Assembly (NCBI GenBank): GCA_002794735.1
Contig: NBAZ01000008.1
Location: 372,001-436,000, forward strand
DNA from: Pyrrhoderma lamaoense
Lineage: Eukaryota > Basidiomycota > Agaricomycetes > Hymenochaetales > Hymenochaetaceae
Reading direction: 5' to 3'
Length of the DNA: 64,000 nucleotides
Part shown: piece by piece, positions 39,751 through 52,257 of the stretch
Numbering within the stretch: position 1 is the stretch's first letter
How the letters are laid out: each line of letters opens with the position of its first letter
The notes under the pieces: generated by a model
What the model saw: only the letters and a program-made list of their open reading frames with translations
Databases searched by the model: none
What the model was told of the DNA's origin: nothing
Translations under genes and position numbers: made by a program

Positions 39751-41642
39751 ATGCCTCGCGAGATAGTAACAGTGCAGTTAGGCCAATGTGGGAACCAGAG
39801 TTAGTGTCAAATAATTGTCAGCTTTGATAACTGTCGTTTACTGTGGCTATAAATTCCTCAGTGGGTTCCGTTTACTGGCAACGTCTATGCGCGGAGCATG
39901 GCATCAATAATGAAGGGATTTTAGAGGACTGGGCCACCGAAGGGGGAGATCGTAAAGATGTCTTTTTCTATCAAGCAGACGATGAGCATTATATACCCCG
40001 TGCGATCCTTGTTGACCTTGAACCCAGAGTATGTGATAACATCTTTCATAGTAAGATAGCGGAGAGGACTTAAATGGATGAATGATTGTTATCGAACATC
40101 TCTTATGATCATATATACTATAGGTTATTCATAATATCATGACTTCTCCGTTTGCGAGCCTGTATAACCCAGAAAATATATTTGTGTCAAAGGATGGTGG
40201 GGGCGCGGGTAATATCTGGGCTCAAGGCTACTCAGCTGGAGAACGGATTTATGAAGAAGTTATGGAGATGGTTGATCGTGAGGCTGAAGGAAGTGATTCA
40301 CTTGAAGTTTGTACTTCATTTTAGTTATTCACGAGAAAATACACTCAAATAAACTTGTATAGGGATTCATGATGATGCATTCGATCGCAGGTGGGACGGG
40401 CTCGGGTCTAGGCTCATTCGTGCTCGAAAGGTTGAACGACAAATTCCCGAAAAAGCTTATCCAAACTTACTCGGTCTTTCCAAATGCGCAAGAAGGAGAT
40501 GTCGTTGTACAACCTTACAACTCTTTGCTTACACTGAAGCGGCTCACTAATCATGCAGACTCAGTAGTGGTACTTGATAACGGAGCTCTTGCACGTCTTT
40601 GTGCAGACAGACTGCATATACAGACACCTTCATTTGACCAAACAAACCAATTGGTGAGATGTGGCCCTCTGTAAACATTTGGACACGCTGATACTCATAA
40701 CAATCGAAAGGCCTCAACAGTCATCGCTGCTAGTACCCAAACACTCCGTTATCCGGGCTATATGAACAACGACCTTGTCGGAATCATTGCTTCTCTTATC
40801 CCTACACCACGATGTCACTTCCTTATGACATCGTATACACCCTTCACAAGTGACCAAATTGATAAGGTCTGATTCTGCAAACTCTTATCGTTTCAATAGA
40901 GGCAGCTCTATTAATTCCGCTTACTCATTCTACAGGCAAAGCCTATTCGACGTACTACAGTCCTGGATGTCATGCGCCGACTCTTACAACCCAAAAACCG
41001 GATGGTATCGACGACTCCAAGCAAAACAGCATGCTATATATCTATCCTCAACATCATTCAAGGAGAAGTTGATCCAACAGATGTATATCATTCTTCTAAC
41101 AAAACCAATTCACGTTCTTGACAACTTACATTTGACTAGGTTCACCAATCTCTTCTTCGTATACGTGAGCGTCAACTTGCAACATTCATTCCGTGGGGAC
41201 CAGCTTCAATACAAGTCGCTCTCACTCGCAAATCACCCTATGTGACTGCAAATCATCGTGTCAGCGGTCTCATGCTTGCAAACCATACTAGTATCGCATC
41301 TGTACGTTTCTTCCCATATCGTCTACTCTGGATCGAACATGTCTATTAAATTTTATTCCTCGCCTCTAATAGCTATTTAAGCGGATGCTCGACCAGTACG
41401 ACCGTTTGCGAAAAAGGAATGCCTTCTTGGATCAGTATAAGAAAGAGCCAATATTTCAAAACGATCTCTCAGAATTTGATGAATCACGGTGATTAATGCA
41501 GCTTTCTCCTGGCTTTATAAACCTTATAACTAATCCAATTCTATACAGAGCAACTGTTGACGAGCTTTTGCGGGAATATAAAGCTTGTGAAAGCCCTGAC
41601 TACATATCATACGGTACCGCAACGGATGAAGAGACACATTAA
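39751..41642 (+). CDS. Gamma-tubulin
   Basis: Gamma-tubulin is the microtubule-nucleating tubulin at spindle pole bodies (Tub4/MipA/Gtb1 in other fungi). ATG 39751 encodes the canonical [16 protein letters not shown]; a first intron then splits the Met codon before [14 protein letters not shown]. The GTP-binding tubulin signature [16 protein letters not shown] is at about 40387-40434. Further family motifs are [39 protein letters not shown], MSSTDxVHx-equivalent regions and a C-terminus ending [10 protein letters not shown]. The stop is TAA 41640-41642. There are seven or more short introns. No frame breaks were found, so it serves as an internal reference for intact coding sequence in this window. 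Typical family length is about 460 residues, consistent with the exons read here. Confidence 0.97.
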
Positions 41643-41986
41643 TGATTTACTAGTACAATTCGCCTTCTTCCTTCTCATGTGTATTGTTGTCGTATTATCT
41701 CCCTGATATTTTTACTGTATTTTTAACAATGTCCATGTTCTCTTGCATATTGTTCTAAGCTTCTACTTCTAATCCTGTTTCCAAGGGCAAGACTCAGAAT
41801 AAGAAAAAGACCAGATCGACAAGAAAGTGATTCTCCAGAATAATTATATTCTAATTTCTAGAGGGAGAATTGTGTAACAAGCAATCTAATGCAATAAGTA
41901 ATACAACGGGACAAAAACAAACAATTATATGTGATAAGGAGATACGGGAACGAGAACAAGTTGTGGGAGAAGCCAGAGAATGGTGT
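41643..41986. other. Intergenic, convergent gene tails
   Basis: AT-rich spacer between the ends of gamma-tubulin (+) and MBF1 (-). Nothing else is supported. Confidence 0.6.
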
Positions 41987-42830
41987 CTACTTCTTTGGCC
42001 CTCCCAGTTTCTTCCCAATGTCGTTCCCTAAGAGCAGGAAAGGAACAGTGTGAGTAACTTCACAGACTATTTAAGCTACTGAAAGTATATTTACCACGAA
42101 GTTTGACCTGGAGTGCACGCTCAAGTTTACCGAGGATCTGAGGGCTCGGGATAGCTTTCCCGGACTCGTAATCCTGGATAACAGACGGCTTCTCGTTCAC
42201 CTTCTGAGCCAAGTCTTTTTGTGATAACTTCATCTCAGCACGAGCAGTGCCGATGGCCTATCATGTTATTAGATCGAGAATAAATTATCCAGATGGGCAT
42301 TGTGGGTATAACAATTTAGAATATAAGAGTTGATGAGACCACGTCATCATTGCGGTAAGCGAAACACTACATACCTTTCCCACTGATGGCAATACTTTGG
42401 GTGGTGGCGCGACCTCGTTTTCACGGTCAAGTTTAGCAATACGTTGGTGGTCAGGACCTACGAAAAAGAGGTGTTAAGGACTAAGATATACAACTTGAAA
42501 GCGAGCCTTATTTCTCGTAGGTCTACTTACCGACATGTCCTTTGTTGGTACCTGCGGTGACCTTCTTGTCTACAGAAACGATAGCACCAGAACGTCTTGC
42601 CTATCATCATCTATGAGTACAATTCAAACTGATAGAGTACGCTCCTTCGGCAAGAAACATGTCAACATACCGCTACAAAAAGGATCGCGCATGTCAGCTC
42701 GACACATTGTAGCGATAGTCAACAAAAAGAGCTGCACTTTACCATTAAGTTCCGAGTTCTTTTTGACGGCTGTTGGACGAATGGCTTTGCTTCCGATGAC
42801 AAGCTTGCTGTCCCATTCAACGTTGCTCAT
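41987..42830 (-). CDS. MBF1: Multiprotein-bridging factor 1
   Basis: MBF1 is a small conserved coactivator and ribosome-associated factor that bridges TBP to bZIP activators and limits frameshifting on stalled ribosomes. ATG 42830 encodes [19 protein letters not shown] and the exon ends ...KKNSELN plus one base at 42743. After a proposed 2-nt exon at 42671-42672 the next exon starts at 42600 with [14 protein letters not shown]. The Cro/C1-type helix-turn-helix follows ([20 protein letters not shown], then [17 protein letters not shown]). The C-terminus is [13 protein letters not shown] with TAG 41987-41989. Introns are short and canonical. Total length is close to the usual 150 residues. The only unusual point is the junction requiring the microexon. 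Confidence 0.96.
42671..42672 (-). other. MBF1: Proposed 2-nt microexon of MBF1
   Basis: Two bases (CG) lie between a strong acceptor (CTTTTTGTAG, preceded by a CTGAC branch-like motif) and a GTATGT donor. The flanking introns are both 70 nt (42742-42673 and 42670-42601). Including CG makes the codon G|CG and yields SELN-A-ARRSG, the expected NAARR motif. Direct splicing of the outer exons shifts the frame. Confidence 0.7.
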
Positions 42831-43115
42831 TGTGATGAAAATGAAAATGCAGATAGAAAGTGATGGAACTATATGGTAGCTGGTGAGAGACACTGGAATG
42901 ATGTGCGACCCCACTCAACAGCGCCATCTTTATTGCGCCGCTCACGTGGCGAACGAGTCAGCAACTTGAAACGGCACCGCATACAAATAGCTTTTTCATA
43001 AACATATAGTACTCTGCCTCACCGAGATGCAAAGTCTGACTAGATTCAAGGGGAAAGAACACCGACATATATCATAATATATTGCTACTCTATATGGTAA
43101 AAGATACAATGATCA

Positions 43116-45834
43116 CTATGCTCTTGCAACATCCTTAAGCCGACCGTCAATAGTTGGACAGATTTCTAAAAGATCCATATCATCTCTTTCTTCGTCTGAG
43201 TCCCGCTCCTGCCGCTCACCCTTTCTAACCCGATCTCCATCTAGACAATCAACATCGTTCATATGCTCCCGGCTTGCCAGTGTCAAAGGCGTTCGGTACT
43301 GTAATGGGGAGTGAATGATCGCTCGTACATGTTCTAAGGTAGCATGCCAACGCTCGCGTGCCCGTTGAGAGGCTTCATGCGAGATTCGCTCAGCTCTTTC
43401 CTTCGCGCTCTTAAGTAGGCGTTCGGATTCTCTACTCAAGAAGGTTAATTTCGGTCTTTCAGAAGACGTCGAAGGTCGAGTCATCATGTTGATATACTTA
43501 GAACCTAGAAGAGTAGATAGCTTATCAACATGATGGCTCTTAATCATAGAGTTCAGTAATGACGTGCTTACCAAGCAGGTATTTACGGACGATTGTACTC
43601 ATCATCTGACCCTGTTCATCATCAATAAGCATCTTATGTCCCATCAAGCACTCGAATCCATCATGACCTTGAGTCATATACTCCCGAGTTATGACTACAT
43701 ACTTCCTTGTCCCCTTTTCTCGTTTCACCTCTTCATACTCAACGCTCAGATTAGGAGTAGAATCTCCAGCGGAACTATTGCGACGTTTCTGGAGCTGTAA
43801 TGCAACATTAAGTACACGCTGTCCAGGAGGTTTGCGGGAGTCCCAAGTCACACGAAGGCCGGCAATAACAGGGAAGCGGCTGTGCATCATGATTATTACA
43901 AAGAGAACAATAAGAGTTGCAGGACACTCACCCCTCTTGAGCCGGCCAAGTAGCAAGGCCAGCTTCAAGGGCGTCCCAGATAGTTTCCCCGTCTAATTCG
44001 AGTGCCACTATGCTATCTTCAAATGGAAGAATCTCCATGATATCCCCGAGAGTGATATTTCCTATATATCAAGATTCATTTACTCGTCGTTTTCACTAAT
44101 TAGAAGAGCTAAACATGCCTGGGCCATAGACTGTGTCACCTCGTAAAGCACCAGCACAAAGGAACACAGCATCTGCGCCTTCAATACCCAAGTTTGCAAG
44201 TCCATCATCATACGCGTGTCGAATCACATCTGCGAACCAGTTACCAGACGCAGACTATCTCAAAGGATTAGCGATATAAGCCTTATAAAGAATCCTTCAC
44301 CAACCTCATCCGTACGGATCAACTCAGAGCGAAGATCAAGCGGTTGTATAGCTCTGCACACAGGTTTTTTCATAGTATCAGATACCGAATCAAGTATTTT
44401 TGAAAGTGTCTCCTTCAATGTTTGAGAAGAGGGCCAGCCAGGCTGTGTCTCGTGCCTCTTCCCTATGAAGCGCAATTTAAAAAAAAACTGGATTAGGATA
44501 AGTTTAAATAAGGATTCACCTTTGATACTTTTGATGACCTTTCTTCTCACACTTCCGGCAGGAGTGTCAACCAACTCGAGTTCGATTTCACTCAGATCTC
44601 TGAAGTCTGTCCCACTCTTTGCTACTAAAACATCGCCATGATCTTGTTCTGCGCCTAGGACATCTTGTGTTGTATCATAATCCTTCCACTCCGTGACACC
44701 TCGAGAAGCGTAGTACAAATGGTCATGACCCCGAGGATGAGATCTATACCTTGCGTAGAAGGGAAAGACTCCGTTTGGTGGCTTGGGGACAAGGCATTTG
44801 CCTCTTTCGCTAATTTAAGATCCTGAAACAACGAATATTAGCACTAGTTAGAAATACACAGGTTGTATAATGAAGCATACATTTGGGATACTTAAAAATG
44901 AAGACATCAGTTATAATTCGTAAAGAAGCTCAAGAATCTGAGGGGTCATACCGTGAATGAGTAAGGGCTATAATTAGATCGCAGCGATATTCTCCTTCTG
45001 GATCCCGGAGTCGCTTTGAGAGATCTAGCGAAACTTCCGCCATGTCCCTATACTTGAATGAAGGTGGCCACGATGGGACGGTTGTTATCCATTCTCTACA
45101 TACAACATTAATCCTATGAGAAAATTACCTATGAATGTCACTCACTTTTCAACAAGACCGATGAATCCAACGCGAACCCCACAACGCTCGAGAATGTAGA
45201 ACTCGTACAAGCTCTCTGGTATGACACCAGTGGTTTCATCGATGATGTTACTTAGTACCCAAGGCTAAATCATACATTAACAATGTTATCATCAGTAATT
45301 GCAAGGCAACCTACAAAAGTAGTATCCTTCACAAGCTTGGTGAGATGTGGATAACCTATATGAGGTCAATACATTTTACAACGCATATAGGCAAGAGTAC
45401 CCGACGAACCAAAATCAAAGTCATGATTGCCTAGGTCCCAAACACAATACTATAAGCCTTCCAAGACCCAAAGCAGCTAGATAATCATTCACCTGTCGTC
45501 GAAACATCAGGACCAATGTTATTGATCACTGGTACCTAAAATAACATACACAGCCAATTAAATCTCTGCCTTTACAACTTCAAACAAATATCGATCAACA
45601 AACCATATGACTACCTCGGGTAACCGAACTCTCCACAGACGGATTGAATATATCCCCGGAGAATAGGACAAGTCCATCGCGCTTACCATCTTCACGCATC
45701 TTCCAAGTCTCGCGCAATGAATCGACATGCGCCGCAAACTGGGTTACGTCAATCGTCTTTCCTCCTGCAAGTTTCTGGGGATTAACCCGATATACATCGT
45801 TGAAGTGTAAGATCGGAAGGATGGTGCTAGGCAT
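43116..45834 (-). CDS. 5'-nucleotidase/UshA-type metallophosphatase
   Basis: This is a calcineurin-like metallophosphoesterase with a C-terminal 5'-nucleotidase domain. It hydrolyses a nucleotide or related phosphate ester; the substrate is unknown. ATG 45834 starts PSTILPILHFNDVYRV, containing the first metal-binding Asp. Next come LVLFSGDIFNPS, GNHDFDFG (split by an intron near 45430-45500) and ILGGHDHLYYASRGV, the remaining metal-ligand motifs. The C-terminal nucleotidase domain includes SGNWFADVIRHAYDDG, LRGDTVYGPG and YVVITREYMTQGHDGFECL, followed by a charged tail (ESERLLKSAKERAERIS...). No signal peptide is visible, so a cytoplasmic enzyme is likely. A frame break at the CCCC (+) 44729-44732 is repaired by one base and restores GGHDH. 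Stop at 43116. Confidence 0.9.
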
Positions 45835-46320
45835 CGCTAATTATGACTCAATCTTGATTCGTGTATGTACTAATCTCTACTATCACTTCGAATCGCTTTG
45901 ATAATGACTGGATATTTTAGTGGCGAAGATGGTGGAAGGAAGCATACACGTACTAACATCGACACAGCTTCGGTTGAGGAACCCCGGAAGTATGATAAAA
46001 GTCACGACGTCTCTATGCGCAGTATACGCGTTTGCATGTTACGGAACAATCGCTCGCCACGGAACGGATCGATGTACGACGCCATGGAGAACTGAGAAAT
46101 ACGCGTATTCCATAATTTCTATAGCACGTGAGCGTCCCACAACTCGAAGCCCTTCAATTATTTAGCTGATATTTAGTAAGTGCTAGTACCATTGGATAGA
46201 GTTTGTATGTTCTTATATTGGACATGTAACATATAATCACATAGATCAGAGGAAAGGAGTAATGTCAACCAGTCTAAGGTAGATTATGTAGTGTATAACA
46301 ACAGGTCAAGAAGCAGCTAA
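45835..46320. other. Intergenic
   Basis: Upstream region of the phosphatase gene and downstream of the SWIM-RING gene. Two ACGCGT hexamers lie at 46026-46031 and 46101-46106. The 60-80 codon ORFs here look like noise. Confidence 0.5.
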
Positions 46321-47822
46321 TCAATAGCCTCCCAGAAGTTCAGCCATAGGGACTTGCAAAAAAGCCGGAGCGTCGACGATAATGATCTAATGGGTTTATA
46401 AATTGTCAGCAACTCTTCTTGAATGCTTAGAAATTATAGACTTGCAGGTGCTTGTATCACGAACCGGGCTGATGCCAGCGACATCGCTCAAGTTCAGATA
46501 TCCTTCACTTGTACTGGCCTCCCCACCAATGCTTCCGGGTCCAACTAATTTCGCACGGCAGAAGACGCAAGTCAAGTCCCTTCCCTTCGTTCGTGCCCCT
46601 GCAACAGATATAAGAAATTGAAAAATAAGTACTATGATAGATAAACGGCATGTCGTGTCTTACACTGCTGGAAACACTCATTATGTATGCTATTACCACA
46701 TGTCTCACACCACGTCAGATTTTTCTCGGCAATGCCGTGCAAGCCTTCGTAACAAATTGGACAGTCATCATCCTCTCCTGGTATACGCTTCTTAGTAGGT
46801 TGACTTGACGAAGCCTGAGGGCTAGACGTTTTCCCTGTAGCTTTAGCATAGGCGTTGCGAACGCGGAGATCCGCCATGGCATTTGGTGCCGTAGGAGCAT
46901 TTCGAAATATCTCTTCCAATTCTTTGGTTACCAGAGCTCTAGACGTACGTGATTAGTTTAGAGGTAGCATAAGAAGCACATTACTCACTTCTGATACCAA
47001 GTATGGGAGGATTCGGGCACTTGTAATACTGGGAATAGAGTAAGTGAATGGACCTTCTAAGCTTCCGAGCAACCATTACCTTTGAGATATATGAAAAGCT
47101 GAGTAAAAGAGAATATAAGGTATCATTATTCTATTTAACGGTGTAAAACGTGCTGGATAAGGACATACAATATGTTTACAATGATTTCCCCTCGATGCAT
47201 CTGGACCTAGACATAAGTCATATGTTAACACCTCTGAGGTATGAGTAGCAAGTATTTCGCTAACAGTTGCAGCTAGGTTTCTTGTCAATCACAACCGTAT
47301 AGACCTAGAGGTTGCGCATAGACACATCTTGTGTTTCAGAAAAGGAACTACAATGTAAGTCGAAGAAAACACACATTTCCTGTCGACCCAAGCACACTAA
47401 ACTCCTCTTTAAGTTGATTACCTTCTCTCTTGCGGTCGATCATATAAAATCTAAGAGTGGTAAGTTATCATCTCGGTATCAACACTTGAGAAATAGCGCA
47501 CTACCTCTGCCCTCTAACCCGTTCAACACGCTCGTAGATATTCTTTGGACAAGCCCTCTTGAAAATTGCACCTCGCTTCTCTGGAGCGGATGTTTCTTTA
47601 TCCTTCACCCTTTTTGCCCTCTTCACCGGGGCCTTTCAGCTTCCATTTCTTGCATCAAAGTTGCAATCCTTTTCCTCTTGAGCTTGAAGGCGCAGCTCTC
47701 ATACATGAATTCGTCTGAGACGCTGAGTACATATTGCAGTTCATGTGTTGTATGTCTGAGCTCGGTCCTCCACATTCAGTGGATTCCAGTTGGTTGACCT
47801 TTCGTTTTCTTCCAGGAGGCAT
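46321..47822 (-). CDS. SWIM and RING zinc-finger protein, putative E3 ubiquitin ligase
   Basis: The protein combines a SWIM zinc finger (putative substrate or DNA/protein binding) with a RING finger (E2 recruitment), an architecture like ZSWIM2/MEX-type ligases; the substrate is unknown. ATG 47822 begins MPPGRKRKVNQ. Exons then give AFKLKRKRIATLMQEMEAE, YERVERV, GSTGNVYTVVIDKKPSCNCP and DASRGNHCKH (the SWIM CxC...CxH, about 47180-47285). The RING follows (CPICYEG, then WCETCGNSIHNECFQQ and DLTCVFCRAKL, about 46565-46780). Two frame breaks at about 47772-47776 and 47628-47631 are repaired by one base each. The last exon is short; depending on the splice the stop is TGA 46321-46323 or TAG 46317-46319. 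Confidence 0.82.
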
Positions 47823-48198
47823 GATTTCTTTATTGTACCAGTCCTTTGTGGCTTATTGTAAAGTTATACTTCCGTGCGCGTGCTTTATGTAAGTACCCAT
47901 TTCGCCAAACTTCGGCAAAATGCGTGCTAAAAGATTATCGGATGTTGTATTTGTTTGTTATGATTGTATACAATAATGTATAACTATAATTCCTACTTAC
48001 TTACGAATTCAAAACATGATTAAAAGTAGAATAATGGGAGAATAAAAATATATATGATCATAATGCATTGTATACGCTGGAGGTTGGCGAGGCAGATATG
48101 AACTATGCTTGAATGCCAAGTTATAATTTTAAGAATAAATTAGAGAATTGTATATTAATGAAAAGATATGAATGGATGTTGAAAGGAAATCGAAGCTA
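47823..48198. other. Intergenic
   Basis: AT-rich spacer between the SWIM-RING promoter and the 3' end of the C2H2 gene; nothing recognised. Confidence 0.55.
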
Positions 48199-49250
48199 TC
48201 AAGTGCACAATGGGCTTTGCACTTGACTTAGAGGCAGTACTTGTGCTTGAGACAATTGTGGAATATTGGCTTCCATGGGGTCGACGTTAATGACCTTTAT
48301 CAAAAGATCCAACAGGGTAGAATTACTAGGTCCTGCCTGTGGTTGCATTGGAGACAACCCATGTTTCTGGAGGTTCTGCACGTACTGGTCTGATTTCATA
48401 TCTTGACTCAAAAATTTAGCGTCTTGAGTCGATAGATATTGCCAGCTTAAGTCTTTATTCATCAGTGGCATAAGTTGTGCTAGGTCTATAGGAAAGATAG
48501 TTGACGATAAGCCTGTATAATCTAGAAATGGTAATAAGCTTGTATAATCTGGGGATGAAGATATACCGTATATCGACGGAATTGAAGAATGTGGGGGTGG
48601 GGTCGTATAGTATGATCCTGAGTGAAGGCCACATGCAGTTGCACGCATACATCGGTGTGGCCCTGCGTTTGACAGAGCTAGTTCTTCCATGCGTTTCTGA
48701 TGCGCCTCCTCTACCTTTTCGTATAGCTCTGCTTGAAGGGCTTCTTGTTCAGGAGATAGAGGAGGAGGCAGTGGTTCAACCCCCGGTTCTTCCCTCTGCG
48801 CATTTATGAACTGCTGTTGCTCATCAAAATTTATTGTAAGCTTATGTACTTTCTTTCGATGTTTTGCAATCGCTGATGTATCGCGGAGGGCACGTTTGCA
48901 ACTTGTCTTATCTTTAAACACAAATCCACACTGGAACTGTTCAAGTTTAAGGCTACAATCGGAGTTATTAATGGATACCAGATACCAAAAGACCATATTG
49001 ATCTTACTGCACTGATGAGCCATGTTGCTTGACAGATACCCTCGAATCAAAGGCCATTTCACAGTATGGACACGGCCAAGGCCTGCAGAGGTGTCATCAA
49101 ATTAGCAATAATGCACTCACAGTGATACGCATTGCAAATTTACTTGGTTTCAGATCGTGCATTCAGTGCACGTCGCCTTGAACTACAAGGACTAGACTTG
49201 GACTGTCTGCCAGAGGTAGTGCGCTGACATAGCCGGGGAGTTACTGGCAT
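48199..49250 (-). CDS. C2H2 zinc-finger protein, likely transcription factor
   Basis: This is a probable sequence-specific regulator. ATG 49250 starts a basic, Ser/Arg-rich exon (MPVTPRLCQRTTSGRQSKSS). After an intron ending near 49084 the second exon encodes a first finger (WPCPYCEMAFDSRVSVKQHG). A third exon from about 48940 encodes an atypical second finger (CGFVFKDKTSCKRALRDTSA, then IAKHRKKVH) in which the two Cys are farther apart than the usual 2-5 residues. The remainder is a Pro/Gln/Ser-rich region with a short charged helix (SPEQEALQAELYEKVEEA), a plausible activation domain. It ends VLPLSQVQSPLCT at 48199. The open frame from 49062 without the upstream exon would read an intron, so I prefer the spliced model. 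Target genes are unknown. Confidence 0.75.
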
Positions 49251-49612
49251 CAATGGATAGATAGTCTCTGAGGCAAGAGGAGCAGGAAGGTTATGAGATG
49301 ATGGAAGTGAAGAAAAGGGAATGTAGTGGGAAAAGAATAAGGTAAACCCGCTATTTATACGGAAGCAAATGTCAAGTATAATAGACCTTCATGACAATAC
49401 ATTTAGGAGGTAAACCTGTGTGGTTGCTTGTGCCAAAATCGGCAAACATTCAAGGTGTAACTCCGAGGATAACGCAAATTAGTCCTGGATATTGGTTAAA
49501 AATATAATCGAGAATCACAGCTTTTCCAGAGAATTGACTTTGTTATTTATTCATCAAACGAGAGTCTTCTCTTCCATTTGCTAGCTCAAGATTAAGAAAC
49601 CCTGACTCAGTG
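49251..49612. other. Intergenic
   Basis: Promoter side of the C2H2 gene and 3' end of DLD1. No ORF or repeat of note. Confidence 0.55.
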
Positions 49613-52257
49613 TTAAGGTTTTACATTGGTTGTGTTATTTACACTATCTGGATATAACTTTAAGAGAAATGAGATTTAGTCAAAATATTCATAACACACA
49701 TTGCTTACTTTTCCCGGATTCATTATATGATGTGGGTCTATAGCATTCTTTACTCGTTTCATGAGTTTTACTGTCCCAACACCTAACTCGTCATTAAGAT
49801 ATTCCTTCTTACCAACACCAACACCATGTTCTCCAGTGCCTTTATACGCATGCTTAAGGATACAGTGTCAAGGCGGGAGATGCGATATTACTCACATGTT
49901 CCATCAAGAGCTATTGCCCGATGTACGAGGCGGTGAACACATTCACTAACCTTCTGAAGCTCCTTTTCATTGTTGAAAAGGATTAATGCGTGGAAATTGC
50001 CTATATTGAAGATCAGATAAGACTCTAAATCTCGCTTAACGTGTAATGTTTATACCATCCCCAACGTGGCCAACCACACCAGCCTTGAGTCCTGAATCGG
50101 AAATATCCTTTTTCGTCTCTTGAACAAGCTGAGGCAATTTAGAAGTTGGGACACTAACCCACGGGTAGGCCATTGTCATTAATTGAACAGCCACAGATAT
50201 TAATAAACAAAGACAAACCAAACATCTGTTGTCCAGGCACGACTGCCTTCTTCGGAAGCAATTACAGACCACAGAGCATACTTTCTTGCTTCCCATAGTG
50301 CAGTAGCCTCAGAATCTGTAGAAGCAAATTGGAACATAGAGCTTCCATGACGCTTAACAATTGATTGTACTGTCTTAGCTGCTGCTTTAATTGATTCCTC
50401 AGAACCCTGGATCTTGAAGAAGAGGGAGTCACGGACAGGATATGTCCTATCAACTGTTCCAGCTGCATTTATTGTCGAAATAGCTGTGCGGATATTAGAT
50501 CATACCGATAGGAAGTCGCTAAGAACCTACTGTAATCATCAACAAGCTCAACACATTCTAATTTAATCATCTGTCTCAAAACGAACAACTTCTCAAGGAA
50601 AAATAATAATACATACGCATACTTGATCCATACGGTGAAGCTAGAATTTCTTGTACAGCATCAACCGCATGCTGAACATCAGGGAACTGAGCAAACGCGA
50701 CCTTCGTAGGGAGTAAAGGTGCGAGTCTTAAGGTGGCTGTCATACGCATACCTTTATAGCAATCTATGGAAAACAATGAAAATATGAGTTACGCACCCTC
50801 AGTTACAATTCCCAGAGTACCCTCCGCCCCAATGAAGAGTTTTGTTGTGTCAAAGCCAGCAGAAGACTTGCGCGCTCGTCTCCTTGTCTTAATGATCTCG
50901 CCATCCGGTAGAACAACAGTCTAGATAACAGTTTACACTATGTCTTAGAATTTCTTGCGTATCAGTATATCTGTACTTACAACATTCAGAAACCACTCTC
51001 CCTTTGCTGTCCCATAACGGACAGCATTTGCTACATGGATACCAATTAATAATAGAGTTCATTTCCATAATAAATGACAATAGACCCACTCCCAGAGCAC
51101 CCAGTACCAATCATTCCTCCGATAGTCTAGAGAAGTAGCACTATGTTCAACACCATCACACTAGCCAACTATTGACAACAATCGCCTCACCGCCCCAGGT
51201 CCAGGATCCAGCTTAATTATATTCATTAATTAATAAGCTCAAGTGGCCTGAGAAGCTTATGTCACATACAGGAAAGAACAAAGGGATTCCTTTATCCTTA
51301 AGAGTAGCATTGATATCTTCCCATCGTGCGCCAGCTTGACATATCAAATCCCCATCATCTTCTAGAACATAATGAGCTAACCATATCTAGTCTATTGTTA
51401 TTGCGACAAACCATTAATTTTGATAACTTTATTCATTCCATCCATGTCGATACATATTGATCCCGGAGCGCTCTAAGGGTATAATATTGTATAAAGGTAT
51501 ATGATGTTAGTGTCAAATGATCCAGTTTTTGGTATCAAATATATAGTTCCGACGTACCCCACTAAAATGACCTTCAAGACTCGTTCCACCTCCATACGGT
51601 GTTACAGGAATCCTATACTTGTTCGCAATTTTAACAATAGTGCTGACTTCTTCAGTCGTAAGTGGGCGCACGACGACAGCGTGCGGTCTGCTGGGATGGT
51701 AACTGGCCTCTGAGAAACCATATGTCTGTAATATTTTCGGGTCCTAGAAACAATTGATGTTTTCATGAATTCCATTCCCAACATAACATTTACAATTCGA
51801 GTAGGCTTGAATTTGAACATACCGTGTTCACGGCATGCTCTCGCGGAAAAGCCTTTTTTAACTCTTCGATTGCCGATTTCACGTCTTCGGACGACCCATA
51901 CTTTACATTCTGCCACGTTCTTTCGACTTCCTCTTTCGCATCCTTTATCCCATATCCGTTTCGTCTCCATTTTAGCTCGTTGGCTACATAACCACCTGCA
52001 GCAGCAATAGCCACGCTGCAGAGTAGCACAGGTAGGAGTTTTCCAGATGATGAAGATGAACTCTGGGGTCCCTGAGACGCGTTACCTGTATTGGTGTTCA
52101 CCGTTGAGTTGTACCTCCGAAACGTTCCCCGTTGATGAACAAAGCTAGAGTTTGGACGAGTCACTGGCAATGCTGTCCTAGTCCTAGAAAGACGTCCTAA
52201 ATCAGGACCAGACCATTCTGGGAGGTGCCTGAATGATGTCCTATGTATCCGCAACAT
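49613..52257 (-). CDS. DLD1: D-lactate dehydrogenase (cytochrome), mitochondrial
   Basis: This FAD enzyme oxidises D-lactate to pyruvate and passes electrons to cytochrome c. ATG 52257 begins an Arg-rich mitochondrial presequence ([15 protein letters not shown]), then a Ser-rich linker and one membrane helix ([20 protein letters not shown]), as in yeast Dld1. The FAD-binding PCMH domain includes [48 protein letters not shown] and NAVRYGT. The C-terminal FAD-oxidase domain includes [33 protein letters not shown] and [15 protein letters not shown], and the last exons give [10 protein letters not shown] and LYPDS. TAA is at 49613-49615. It has more than ten short introns. No clear frame break was found. 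It sits next to BMT2 on the same strand with a spacer of about 290 bases. Confidence 0.95.
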
